A stretch of 39,242 bases of DNA from Candidatus Peregrinibacteria bacterium (lineage in GTDB: Bacteria > Patescibacteriota > Gracilibacteria > Peribacterales > Peribacteraceae): positions 1-39,242 of the forward strand of contig JACPMB010000012.1 of the NCBI GenBank assembly GCA_016186175.1, in the 5' to 3' direction. This document shows positions 14,922-22,449 of the stretch, piece after piece. The position numbers and the translations under genes are program-made. The notes beneath the pieces are model-generated. The model searched no databases. It was not told the DNA's origin and saw nothing but the letters and a program-made list of their open reading frames with translations. The stretch's first letter is position 1. The number at the start of each line of letters is the position of its first letter.

Positions 14922-16568
14922 ATGCGGTATTCGATCGTCGTCGTTATCACAGCGCTCTTGATCGGGTTATTAATGCAGGCGCCGCAATTGCTGCAAATGC
15001 AGAGTCCGCTCTATCGCGGTGTGCCACTGCAGCTCAATTCCGACGAGGACGTATACCTGGCCAGGCTGGAGGAATCTCTCGCCGGCAGGCCGGAGCAGAG
15101 CAGCGAAGCTATCGTAGGCGATCCTGAACTGCTTGGATCGCAAGCCGGACTTTTCGAGCGCGTGGAAGGCGCGATATTCCGTCCATTCGGCCTGCGCGCC
15201 GCAACGGTCGAGCAGATCATGGATTTCGTCGTGCCACCGGCGATATTCCTCGCGCTGATCATCTTCTTTTCGCTGTGCGGATTCCGGAGATGGCCGGGCT
15301 TTTTCGGCGCGTGCGCGTTTGTCCTCATTGAACTCTATTCGCTTAATCGGCCGGTGCAGCCGCGCGGGAGCTTTTTACTTCTCCTGCTGGCATTTTCGGC
15401 GATCATAGTGGGCCTGGAGCGCCGCTGGGTAGCGGGATGCATCGGCGGCGCGATCCTCGGAATCCTAATCGGAGTGTACTTTTGGGCGTGGACTTTCGGC
15501 TGGCTGTGGCTCGTCCTCCTGTTCCTGTGCGCGGTTATCGAGTGGCTGTGGCGCGGTTCCAGAGACGCGCTCAGACGGGCGCTTCTTTTGTGCCTATTCG
15601 GATTCGCCGGCGTCCTGGCTGCCATTCCGGCTCTATTCGAACTCCGGCTGATCATGCGGCATCCGCTTTACGCCGACGCGGTCTTCCGCAGCGGCATGCA
15701 TGCCGGACGCCTGCCGGAATCATGGCCCTACAGCATCCTCTTTACGGTGATGATGCTTGGCGTTGTTTTCACATGGTGGAACAAACCCTGGCGCGACCGG
15801 ACCGCGTATGCCGTCGTCACGGTGCTCACGGCGTTCATTGCCATACACCAGCAGATTCTGCACGGCACTGTCTTCAATTTTGTGTCGCACTATCTGTTCG
15901 CGCTCGTCGTGGCGGCAATCTGCGTGGTTCTTCTATGGCATGTCGCGGCCAGTCCCTCAGCCATCGCTCAAAAGCCCGCTCTATTTTGTTCTATGATGGC
16001 TGCGCTTGTGTATCTTGGCGCCATCGCATACGACGGGCGATACGTATTCAGCCAATGGACGGTGCGCGCGTCGCGTTTCAGCGAACAGCATTTCGCGACG
16101 CTGCTGCCGGCGCTCGACGCCATTCCGCGCGTTACGATCCTGTCAGACGGCGCGACTGAGCAATTCATCGCGGGCTCGACGAAGCATGACGTCGTCTACA
16201 CGCTGTACCTCAAGAACGTGCTGATGTCGCACAGGGAAATCGCCGACCGGTACTGCGCTACGGTGCTTCCGGTGGCGGCGGAAGAACGCTTCCTGGAACA
16301 TGCCAGCCACATCTATCCAGACGCCGTCGGCGCGTTCAAAGACGATCCCGACGTCAGACAACGGGAAATTCAAACAGTGGCGGCCGCGTGCGCCGCGGCC
16401 GACCTCGATCCGGCGGCTCTGTTAAAACGCTTCGGGGTGCAGTACGTTCTGTGGGATGAACGCCGCCAGACGGGATGGGATTTGAAGCGGCTTAAAGTCC
16501 CTCTCGCAAAGTTCGCCAGCGGCAGCGGGTGGTCGTTGTGGTCTCTTAACGCGGTTTCTCCGCCGTGA
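14922..16568 (+). CDS. GT-C membrane glycosyltransferase (STT3/Agl-like architecture)
   Basis: A 548-residue membrane protein. After an N-terminal helix (about 4-20) comes an external loop with the acidic motif DED (41-43, LNSDEDVYLARLEE), matching the first catalytic Asp/Glu motif of GT-C oligosaccharyl- and glycosyl-transferases. About ten hydrophobic segments lie between residues 85 and 380. A soluble C-terminal domain follows (about 385-548), ending GVQYVLWDERRQTGWDL. The reaction is probably sugar or glycan transfer from a polyprenyl carrier outside the membrane. STT3 WWDYG is not seen, so a true oligosaccharyltransferase is not claimed. The start at 14922 is chosen from the TATTAT hexamer. 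The gene is divergent from the GT-A-like gene. Confidence 0.8.
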   Translation: MRYSIVVVITALLIGLLMQAPQLLQMQSPLYRGVPLQLNSDEDVYLARLEESLAGRPEQSSEAIVGDPELLGSQAGLFERVEGAIFRPFGLRAATVEQIMDFVVPPAIFLALIIFFSLCGFRRWPGFFGACAFVLIELYSLNRPVQPRGSFLLLLLAFSAIIVGLERRWVAGCIGGAILGILIGVYFWAWTFGWLWLVLLFLCAVIEWLWRGSRDALRRALLLCLFGFAGVLAAIPALFELRLIMRHPLYADAVFRSGMHAGRLPESWPYSILFTVMMLGVVFTWWNKPWRDRTAYAVVTVLTAFIAIHQQILHGTVFNFVSHYLFALVVAAICVVLLWHVAASPSAIAQKPALFCSMMAALVYLGAIAYDGRYVFSQWTVRASRFSEQHFATLLPALDAIPRVTILSDGATEQFIAGSTKHDVVYTLYLKNVLMSHREIADRYCATVLPVAAEERFLEHASHIYPDAVGAFKDDPDVRQREIQTVAAACAAADLDPAALLKRFGVQYVLWDERRQTGWDLKRLKVPLAKFASGSGWSLWSLNAVSPP

Positions 16569-16615
16569 TCATCCCTCGATACGAAATCGGCTCCGCCGAT
16601 TTATACTCGGGATGA
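16569..16615. terminator. Nested palindrome between convergent genes
   Basis: The inner stem AAATCGGC (16584-16591) pairs with GCCGATTT (16595-16602) around TCC. The outer arms TCATCCC (16569-16575) and GGGATGA (16609-16615) also pair. It sits exactly between the ends of two convergent genes and could terminate both. It might also be a REP-like element. Confidence 0.65.
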
Positions 16616-16618
16616 CAG

Positions 16619-17251
16619 TTAAGGTTTCTTTGCTGTGATGAGATACGTGTATTTCGGGTCATGCATGCCGATGTCCATTGGAATCTTTTTTGCATCGCAG
16701 AATCCGATTGCGCGCAGAGCGCCGATCATCTGATTGGCCGTGTACATCCACCTGTGCACATCGTAATCTTCGGTCTGGTCACCTTTGAACTTCCCGAACA
16801 TATGCTGGTTAAGAACATCCGGATCGCCGCCTTCCAGCACACTTTTGGCAATCGCCTCGATATCGGGAGTCGAAACTCGCAGACGCGCTCCGGGCGAAAG
16901 CACGCGGAAAAATTCATTCAGCACGCGGTGCACGCATGGCTTTCGCAGATGTTCGAGCGTCGCGATGGAGATAATTTCTGCGATCACGCCGTCGGCGATC
17001 GGGAACCGCCCGGTGATGTCGAAAACGATATCCACCTGCGGCAGGTCAATGATGTCCACATTTAAAAATTCCTTAGGATCGAACGGGTTGCGGCCGCCGC
17101 AGATGTCGAGTTTGGCTCCGAAAAATCTCTTTGCGCGCCACTCCTCTGCGCGAAGGTTGCACCGCATCTTGTTCACGCGGTCTTTCGCCCAGCCCCAGAG
17201 AAAGCGGTAGGGACGGATGTGCTTATAATAATGGTCGAGGATTTTTTTCAT
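16619..17251 (-). CDS. SAM-dependent class I methyltransferase
   Basis: A 210-residue Methyltransf_11-like protein. The fold motif I is KLDICGGRNPF, followed by LNVDIIDLPQVDIVFDIT, motif IV region IISIATLEHL and post-motif VLNEFFRVLSPGARLRVSTPD. It resembles the small methyltransferases of glycan loci that methylate sugars. The acceptor is unknown. ATG 17251 is preferred over the in-frame GTG at 17257 because TACGCT ends 6 bases before it. It follows the GT2 gene at 17310 on the same strand, separated by a palindrome. Confidence 0.88.
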   Translation of the reverse strand: MKKILDHYYKHIRPYRFLWGWAKDRVNKMRCNLRAEEWRAKRFFGAKLDICGGRNPFDPKEFLNVDIIDLPQVDIVFDITGRFPIADGVIAEIISIATLEHLRKPCVHRVLNEFFRVLSPGARLRVSTPDIEAIAKSVLEGGDPDVLNQHMFGKFKGDQTEDYDVHRWMYTANQMIGALRAIGFCDAKKIPMDIGMHDPKYTYLITAKKP

Positions 17252-17257
17252 ACGCAC

Positions 17258-17263
17258 AGCGTA
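17258..17263 (-). promoter_or_regulatory. -10 hexamer TACGCT, leaderless spacing
   Basis: On the minus strand TACGCT ends 6 bases before ATG 17251. The palindrome at 17266-17285 lies directly upstream. Confidence 0.45.
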
Positions 17264-17265
17264 TC

Positions 17266-17285
17266 ATGCGGAATAAATTCCGCAT
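17266..17285. terminator. Perfect 9-bp-stem palindrome
   Basis: ATGCGGAAT and ATTCCGCAT pair around AA. It follows the GT2 stop (17310) and precedes the methyltransferase promoter on the minus strand. It has no T-tract. It could terminate the upstream transcript or act as an operator at the methyltransferase promoter. Confidence 0.45.
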
Positions 17286-17309
17286 CTCGCACCGGACGTG
17301 CTAATACAT

Positions 17310-18131
17310 TCATCGTTCCGCCAACGGGCACGTCATCATCATAAGCTTCCAGCTGTACCAGAACCTTGCCATCTCATACTGCAAAGGGAGGCGCCTCCCG
17401 CTTCCCGGAATCAGCCAGATACGGAGCAGTCTCAGCGAGGCGACGGCGCGCCCGCGCAGCGCATGAATCACCCGACGCAGCCACGCCCCCCATCCTTTCC
17501 CATTCGCTTCCTCCACCTCGATGCGCAGGTACTGGTTCAGCTTGCTGTAAAAGACGCTTAGCGGCGGCAGCGGCGCCAGACTGCCGTGATCCAGGCGCCC
17601 GACGATCGTGTCCGGTTTCAATCGGATGCGTTCATGCACCGGCTTTTCCCACCGCTCGGCGGAATCCTTGCGGAAAAAGTAGAGCCGTTCGTTCGGGTAA
17701 GTTGATGCGCGTGCGACTACAGTTCCGTCTGTCATCAGGTATCGGCGTGGAACCAGATATGCTGCCGGCTCCGCCTCCACTAAAGCTGCGACGGACGGGT
17801 CGGGTTTTGCAATGATCGTCCGGATTTGCGCCATGCCTTCCGGCGACATCATTTCATCGCTGTCGAGCGCGAGAATCCACGGCTGAGTCGCCCGTTCCAT
17901 GCCGGCATTCCGCGCGGCCGCGAAATCCATCAGCGGCTTGCCCTGCGCGCCGGGGAATCGCTGCGGAATCACACGCGCTCCCAGGCGTTCCGCCGTCGCG
18001 ACGGTTGCATCCTGGCTGCCGCCGTCAATCACAAGTATTTCCTCGCACTCATGCACGCTCGAAATCGCGCGCTCGATCGTAAGGCCGGAGTTCCAGGCAA
18101 GAATGTGGACGCTGACCGGAAGCTTAGACAT
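17310..18131 (-). CDS. GT2 glycosyltransferase (WaaE/KdtX-like)
   Basis: A 273-residue GT-A enzyme. The nucleotide-binding start VSVHILAWNSGLTIERAISS leads to EEILVIDGGSQDAT. The metal region is ILALDSDEMMSPE (DSDE). Its split pattern, with LAWN near the start and the DSDE after PWILA, is like the WaaE/beta-1,4-glucosyltransferase group of GT2. The C-terminal part carries LDHGSLAPLPPLSVFYSKLNQYL and an amphipathic, arginine-rich end. It overlaps gtrA by 8 bases, so the two are translated from one mRNA. Donor and acceptor are unknown. Confidence 0.9.
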   Translation of the reverse strand: MSKLPVSVHILAWNSGLTIERAISSVHECEEILVIDGGSQDATVATAERLGARVIPQRFPGAQGKPLMDFAAARNAGMERATQPWILALDSDEMMSPEGMAQIRTIIAKPDPSVAALVEAEPAAYLVPRRYLMTDGTVVARASTYPNERLYFFRKDSAERWEKPVHERIRLKPDTIVGRLDHGSLAPLPPLSVFYSKLNQYLRIEVEEANGKGWGAWLRRVIHALRGRAVASLRLLRIWLIPGSGRRLPLQYEMARFWYSWKLMMMTCPLAER

Positions 18132-18510
18132 ACACGAATATTTTGTAGAGGAAGAAATTCCAGGACACTACGATGCCGATGCCCAGAATTTTGGCCACGA
18201 ACTCGTCCACGCTGAAAAATTCGACGAAGATGTACACGCAACTCACCTGAGCGAAAGCGTTGGCGCCCTGGAGGATCGCGTATCGTATCACGTGCGAGCG
18301 GGTGTTCTCCTTCTTCCTGAAGACGAAGTATTTGTGAAAAGCGAATGCGCTCAAAAGCCCTATTCCGGCGCTGATAGAAGCGGCTGCGAGATACCAGACG
18401 TTTGCAAAAAGCATCAGTTTGTAACTGCCCAGCTCAAGCGCCGCCGCGGAGCCGCCGCTGATCAGGTAGCGGGTGAATTGGGGCAGATGAGAGCGAATCC
18501 GGCGCCACAT
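18124..18510 (-). CDS. GtrA-like membrane protein
   Basis: A 128-residue protein with four hydrophobic segments (about 12-33, 38-58, 74-95 and 100-125), the usual size and topology of GtrA. FTRYLISGGSAAALELGSY and FAFHKYFVFRKK match the conserved GtrA pattern. GtrA proteins are thought to flip polyprenyl-phosphate-linked sugars, or to assist that step. It is sandwiched between a GT-C gene and a GT2 gene, an arrangement like gtrA-gtrB-gtr(type) modules. The ATG at 18510 is supported by TATGCT ending 6 bases upstream. Confidence 0.88.
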   Translation of the reverse strand: MWRRIRSHLPQFTRYLISGGSAAALELGSYKLMLFANVWYLAAASISAGIGLLSAFAFHKYFVFRKKENTRSHVIRYAILQGANAFAQVSCVYIFVEFFSVDEFVAKILGIGIVVSWNFFLYKIFVYV

Positions 18511-18516
18511 GCGTCA

Positions 18517-18522
18517 AGCATA
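18517..18522 (-). promoter_or_regulatory. -10 hexamer TATGCT of gtrA-like gene
   Basis: On the minus strand TATGCT ends 6 bases before ATG 18510, in the 27-base gap after the upstream GT-C gene. Confidence 0.55.
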
Positions 18523-18537
18523 CCTGAATCCCCCTTA

Positions 18538-19926
18538 TCATCGGCAGCCGTCCGCAGGAAGCAGAATCGCGTAACCTCCGACGGGCGTCGCCCTCTCCTT
18601 GTATTCCACGGTTTCTTCTTCGTTCAACTTTCTCAAACGAGCGAAACAGCGCATGGATTCGTCCGGAGTTTTGAACATCGTCGGCATGGTTGGGGAAACT
18701 CCGTCGCGCGGCAGATAAAGCCAGTGGGGATTTTCCGGCAATTGGGCGAAAACTTCCGGCTCCTCCACCAGTAAATCGGTGTCGGCGAACCGTTCCTGCA
18801 CGATCGTAACTGCTTGCGCCAGAGCGGCGTCTCTTCCCGATCCCTGATGAGTGAATTGCCACGCTGTTTGCGACACGACAATTGCCGACAGAAGAATCGC
18901 AGAGGATTTTGTTCGCAAAACCCTAATCATTCCCAGCGGGACGAACGGAATCAGAAGCAGATGAGCAGTCAACAAATGGCGGTACCAGCCGTAGCTGTTC
19001 AAAAAAAACAGAAGAAAAAGGACGGTTTCCGCAGTAATAAAAATCCTCACGGTTATCGAAGCTCTGGAGGTCGCCAGCCAGAGCCCGGCCCCTCCAGCAG
19101 CCAGAATCACGAAAAACGCCATAAACGGGAGACGGAAGAGAATTTCCCAGTTGTTTCTTAGAACATTCAGGACCGGGAGATTGCCGCCTCCAAGCACGAA
19201 TGTTTTTATTTCTTCCGACAGGCTTCCAGCGGGAGTATGCGCGATTTCCAGGAGGCGCCACGGCAGATATACGATCACTGCGGTTATTCCGCTCAGCGCC
19301 AGCGCCACCTCTTCATCCAATTTCCTCCGGCTTGCAGCCGCAATCCATGCAATCGCCAGTCCGGGCAATATTAGCGCGTTCGTCAATTTGGTGACGATGG
19401 AAAGTCCGAAACAGGCGCCGCTTGCAAGCCCGCGCGGAACGGGTTTTTTAGTTCGCGACATCGCAAAAATTCCGAGAATAAGGAAAAAGAATCCGGGAAT
19501 TTCGCCGAGCAGAGGTTTGCCAGTGTTTATGAATGCGGAAAGCGTCACGAGCAGCGCGGCGCTCCAGCGGGCGGCGGTCCTGTTTGCGATGTGATTCGTG
19601 AAAATATACATCATGACCGCGGTCCCCAAGATGTACAAAGTCATAGGCAATCTTGCGGCTGCGACGGAAACTCCGAAGAGCTTAAGCGACAACGCCGCCG
19701 GAAAAATCACGGTCGGGCCGACGGCCAGGAAATACGGAAAATACCACAAATGAGTGAGCAGCGGAATCGCATAACCGCGGCCGGACGCGAAATTTTTCGC
19801 AGTCATAATAAAGAGTCCTTCGTCAACCCACGAGCGGGGGAAACTCCCGAGCTCGCGGTATGTAAAGTATATGGCGACGACCGCCAGGATCATTTCCGGC
19901 AGCCATTGTTTCCATCGGGATGTCAT
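18538..19926 (-). CDS. GT-C membrane glycosyltransferase (ArnT/PMT_2-like)
   Basis: A 462-residue polytopic protein. The first helix (about 10-22) is followed by the external motif SWVDEGLF (Asp35-Glu36), the position of catalytic acids in PMT/ArnT enzymes. LPMTLYILGTAVMMYIF, FFLILGIFAMSRTKKPVPRG and FFVILAAGGAGLWLA are among about ten hydrophobic stretches. The C-terminal domain (about 365-462) is soluble. Likely role: transfer of a sugar from a polyprenyl phosphate to a glycan or protein outside the cell. It starts a three-gene unit with the GtrA-like and GT2 genes. ATG 19926 is fixed by TATACT six bases upstream. Confidence 0.87.
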   Translation of the reverse strand: MTSRWKQWLPEMILAVVAIYFTYRELGSFPRSWVDEGLFIMTAKNFASGRGYAIPLLTHLWYFPYFLAVGPTVIFPAALSLKLFGVSVAAARLPMTLYILGTAVMMYIFTNHIANRTAARWSAALLVTLSAFINTGKPLLGEIPGFFFLILGIFAMSRTKKPVPRGLASGACFGLSIVTKLTNALILPGLAIAWIAAASRRKLDEEVALALSGITAVIVYLPWRLLEIAHTPAGSLSEEIKTFVLGGGNLPVLNVLRNNWEILFRLPFMAFFVILAAGGAGLWLATSRASITVRIFITAETVLFLLFFLNSYGWYRHLLTAHLLLIPFVPLGMIRVLRTKSSAILLSAIVVSQTAWQFTHQGSGRDAALAQAVTIVQERFADTDLLVEEPEVFAQLPENPHWLYLPRDGVSPTMPTMFKTPDESMRCFARLRKLNEEETVEYKERATPVGGYAILLPADGCR

Positions 19927-19932
19927 GAATCC

Positions 19933-19938
19933 AGTATA
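19933..19938 (-). promoter_or_regulatory. -10 hexamer TATACT, leaderless spacing
   Basis: On the minus strand TATACT ends 6 bases before ATG 19926, within the 19-base gap to the upstream gene. Confidence 0.6.
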
Positions 19939-19945
19939 GAGGACT

Positions 19946-20905
19946 TCATGGCCGTTTCAGGATCCGCAGGATGGCCGCGGCTATTTCGCCGGCGTCACCG
20001 GGCCGCGTCAAATGCACGAGCGGGCAGTTTGCATACCGTTCGCGGATAGCGGGAGTATCGGCTGTCAGTACATGAACGCCGCATGCGATTGCGTCCACGA
20101 CTTTGTGCGGAATCACGCGCCGGGCTTTTCCTGACGTTCCGAAAATGCCCAGGCAAAGATCGGCGGAACGTATCATATCCGGGAGTTTTTCCATCGGCAC
20201 AAAAGCGCCCGCGGCAATGTTCTTCCGTCCGGACTCCTCCACCATGCGCTTGAGTTTCTCCGAGCCGACCATTGAGAAATGCACCGGAGCGCTTCGTTCT
20301 TCCAGAATACGGGCGGCGTCCAGGATGTATTCGATGCCCTGAAGCGGGATCACAGTTCCGTAGAAGAATACTTCGAACCGGTCGCGGATTTCTGATTTAT
20401 GATTTCGGATCGGATAAAAAAGATCATTACGGGCTTGCAAATAGACCGCTCTCACGCGCGCGGGGTTAAGATGGAATTTTTCAATTAGAAACCGGCGATG
20501 AGCCTCAGTGTCAATCAACACTTCATCGGCGAGATGCATGCTGAGCCAATCGGCGGCCCAGAGAGTCCAAGCCCTCGGGCGCCACCGGGAAAATCTGCGC
20601 CGGTCGCCGACATCGGTGTCGTAAAGCGAGACAAAGGCGTCGAAGATCAATTTCTTCCGGGGCCTGCGCGTCATAGCCCATGCAATGGGCATCAGAAAGT
20701 GTCCGGGGAAGGGGACAAGCACCGTGTCGGCGTTCGGCGCGAGCGCGCGGAATTTTTTTCGCAGATCGCGGCATTTGTTAAAAAAACCTCTCACATCCGT
20801 GTGACATTCCAAAACCGTTCCGCCATCATTCGCAAGCTCTTCGCACACGCTGCGGTGGCGGGGGGATTTTCGGTCGTGGAAGCCGAAGGCGAGGATGGCC
20901 GGCAT
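19946..20905 (-). CDS. GT4-type glycosyltransferase
   Basis: A 319-residue GT-B protein starting MPAILAFGFHDRKSPRHRSV. The N-terminal domain contains LVPFPGHFLMPIAWAMTRRP and the interdomain strand DEVLIDTEAHRRFL. The donor domain has EVFFYGTVIPLQGIEYIL, FSMVGSEKLKR and ADLCLGIFGTSGKARRVIPHKVVDAIACG. This resembles glycosyltransferases that carry Lys rather than the usual Glu-rich motif (KVVDAIA). A TACAAT hexamer ends 10 bases before ATG 20905. An earlier in-frame ATG (20917) overlaps that hexamer and is less likely. It is divergent from the next GT4 gene. Confidence 0.88.
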   Translation of the reverse strand: MPAILAFGFHDRKSPRHRSVCEELANDGGTVLECHTDVRGFFNKCRDLRKKFRALAPNADTVLVPFPGHFLMPIAWAMTRRPRKKLIFDAFVSLYDTDVGDRRRFSRWRPRAWTLWAADWLSMHLADEVLIDTEAHRRFLIEKFHLNPARVRAVYLQARNDLFYPIRNHKSEIRDRFEVFFYGTVIPLQGIEYILDAARILEERSAPVHFSMVGSEKLKRMVEESGRKNIAAGAFVPMEKLPDMIRSADLCLGIFGTSGKARRVIPHKVVDAIACGVHVLTADTPAIRERYANCPLVHLTRPGDAGEIAAAILRILKRP

Positions 20906-20915
20906 AGATGCGTCC

Positions 20916-20921
20916 ATTGTA
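20916..20921 (-). promoter_or_regulatory. -10-like TACAAT of the minus-strand GT4
   Basis: TACAAT lies 10 bases before ATG 20905 and overlaps by two bases the TATGCT hexamer of the divergent gene. Confidence 0.35.
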
Positions 20922-20925
20922 TGCT
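20920..20925 (+). promoter_or_regulatory. -10 hexamer TATGCT of the plus-strand GT4
   Basis: TATGCT ends 6 bases before GTG 20932 and 3 bases before ATG 20929. The spacing seen elsewhere favours GTG as the first codon. Confidence 0.45.
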
Positions 20926-20928
20926 GCC

Positions 20929-21984
20929 ATGGTGCGCATCTGCTACATCAATCACGGGCGCTTCCCCACCGAAAAAGCGCACGGCTTCCAGATCGCGCAG
21001 GTGTGTGATGCGTTGGTGGAACTGGGGCATGAGGTCACGCTGCTTAATCCGATTTTCCAGAATTCCGTCACTGTTTCCGCGCAGGAGAACTACGGCCTAC
21101 GGCACCCGGTGCGAATGCAGCCGTTGCGGCATTTCGATGCATTCAGATCGCCCGTCATTCCGGGATTCCTCGGCTTCATTGTCAGCATGATGTCGTATTC
21201 GAATGCCGTGCAGGCGTATCTCCGGAGCAGCCGATTCGACGCTCTCTATCTCCGATCTCCGCTCCTGTTGCAGGCGGCATTGCGATCCGGCATGCCAGTG
21301 ATCATTGAGCTGCACGCTCTCCCGCGGTTCATGCGCGCGCGGTTCGTCCGGCACTGCAATCGCTGCGTGAAGATTGTCTGCCTCACAACGCCGATGCGCG
21401 ATGAGCTTGTTTCCTGGGGAGTGAATCTGGAGAAAGTGACTGTCGAAGCGGATGGCGTGGATCTTCGTCGTTTTGGAAATCTTCCGGATTCTGCTGAGGC
21501 GAAATCGCAGTGGGCAATTCCCGCCGATCGTTCCGTCATCGGATACGTCGGGTCACTTGTAACGCGGGAAATTCTCGAAAAAGGCGTGCGCGAACTCATC
21601 CATGCTGCGGCGATCTTAAAAAAACGGGATCGGCCGATTTTCCTCTGGGTGGTCGGCGGCCCGGACCGATTGGTGAAAGATTACAGAAATATCGCGCTGA
21701 GTCTCGGGTTAACGGAGCATGATTTTCAATTTGCCGGCTTTAAGTCGGCCCATTTTGTTCCTGCAGCCATCGCTGCATGCGACGTGTGCGTTTATCCCGC
21801 CCCGAAAACCGGTCATCCATATTTTCTCAGAGACACGTCGCCGCTCAAGCTGTTTGAATATTTGGCGGCCGCCCGCCCTGTAGTCTGCGCCGATCTTCCC
21901 CCAGTGCGGGACGTGGTGGATGAAAAAAGCGTCCGGTTTTTCCGTTCCGGGGATGCATCCGATCTCGCGGAAGCGATTGATTAA
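20929..21984 (+). CDS. GT4 glycosyltransferase with shortened C-terminus
   Basis: A 351-residue GT-B enzyme. The N-terminus RICYINHGRFPTEKAHGFQI has the conserved glycine/His loop. The linker strand CVKIVCLTTPMRDELVSWGV is followed by the donor domain: VIGYVGSLVTREILEKGV, LWVVGGPDR and KLFEYLAAARPVVCADLP. The sequence stops directly after DASDLAEAID, where family members usually continue for some 30-50 residues that fold back on the N-domain. The stop codon is part of the next gene's -10 hexamer. Start is ATG 20929 or, by promoter spacing, GTG 20932. It may be functional but looks trimmed. Confidence 0.88.
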   Translation: MVRICYINHGRFPTEKAHGFQIAQVCDALVELGHEVTLLNPIFQNSVTVSAQENYGLRHPVRMQPLRHFDAFRSPVIPGFLGFIVSMMSYSNAVQAYLRSSRFDALYLRSPLLLQAALRSGMPVIIELHALPRFMRARFVRHCNRCVKIVCLTTPMRDELVSWGVNLEKVTVEADGVDLRRFGNLPDSAEAKSQWAIPADRSVIGYVGSLVTREILEKGVRELIHAAAILKKRDRPIFLWVVGGPDRLVKDYRNIALSLGLTEHDFQFAGFKSAHFVPAAIAACDVCVYPAPKTGHPYFLRDTSPLKLFEYLAAARPVVCADLPPVRDVVDEKSVRFFRSGDASDLAEAID

Positions 21985-21987
21985 CGT
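21982..21987 (+). promoter_or_regulatory. -10 hexamer TAACGT of the cupin gene
   Basis: TAACGT ends 6 bases before ATG 21994. Its first three bases are the TAA stop of the upstream glycosyltransferase. Confidence 0.45.
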
Positions 21988-21993
21988 ACCGCC

Positions 21994-22449
21994 ATGATCT
22001 CCGTCATCCCAGTCGCAAAAAACGGCGTGTCCTATGCTCTTTTCGTCTGCGGCCGCTCACATTCCGAGCCTCAAACGGCCGCTACCGGGAACGCGGAAAA
22101 TTCTCAAGTCGGGTCCGGAGCGAATTTCTTCACGCGGCCTTCCGACGAGTTCCAGGTTGGCATAATCGAACGTCCGGCCGGATACGAGGTTAAGGCGCAT
22201 CAGCATCCCGGTCGCAACGACACAATCCATCATACGACGGAATTCCTGTACGTCGAAATGGGGAAGGCGAAGGTGACGGTCTTCGACGAAGAATGGGCGG
22301 CGCTGCACGAGCAGGTGATCGGCGCCGGAGATTTCATGATTGCTTTCCGCGGCGGACATCAGTTCACGATGCTTGAGCCGGTGCGTTTTATAGAGGTCAA
22401 GCAGGGGCCGTATCCGGGGGACGGCAAAGCCAAGATGTTCCGCTCATGA
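21994..22449 (+). CDS. Cupin-fold protein of a sugar-modification unit
   Basis: A 151-residue protein with a single cupin barrel. His 69 and His 71 (HQHP), His 79/80 and Glu 83 (IHHTTEFLYVEMG) are candidate metal ligands, and GAGDFMIAFRGGHQFTML is the second cupin motif. It overlaps the aminotransferase gene (ATGA), so the two are translationally coupled. Similar small cupins sit beside DegT-type aminotransferases in glycan loci, where some are sugar-nucleotide isomerases and others are of unknown role. No specific reaction can be assigned. Its position suggests it acts on the same sugar nucleotide as the aminotransferase. Confidence 0.8.
   Translation: MISVIPVAKNGVSYALFVCGRSHSEPQTAATGNAENSQVGSGANFFTRPSDEFQVGIIERPAGYEVKAHQHPGRNDTIHHTTEFLYVEMGKAKVTVFDEEWAALHEQVIGAGDFMIAFRGGHQFTMLEPVRFIEVKQGPYPGDGKAKMFRS

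Noticed and set aside
17899-18774. 291-codon plus-strand frame opposite GT2 and the GtrA-like gene
   Set aside because: It crosses three genes on the other strand and has no family features.
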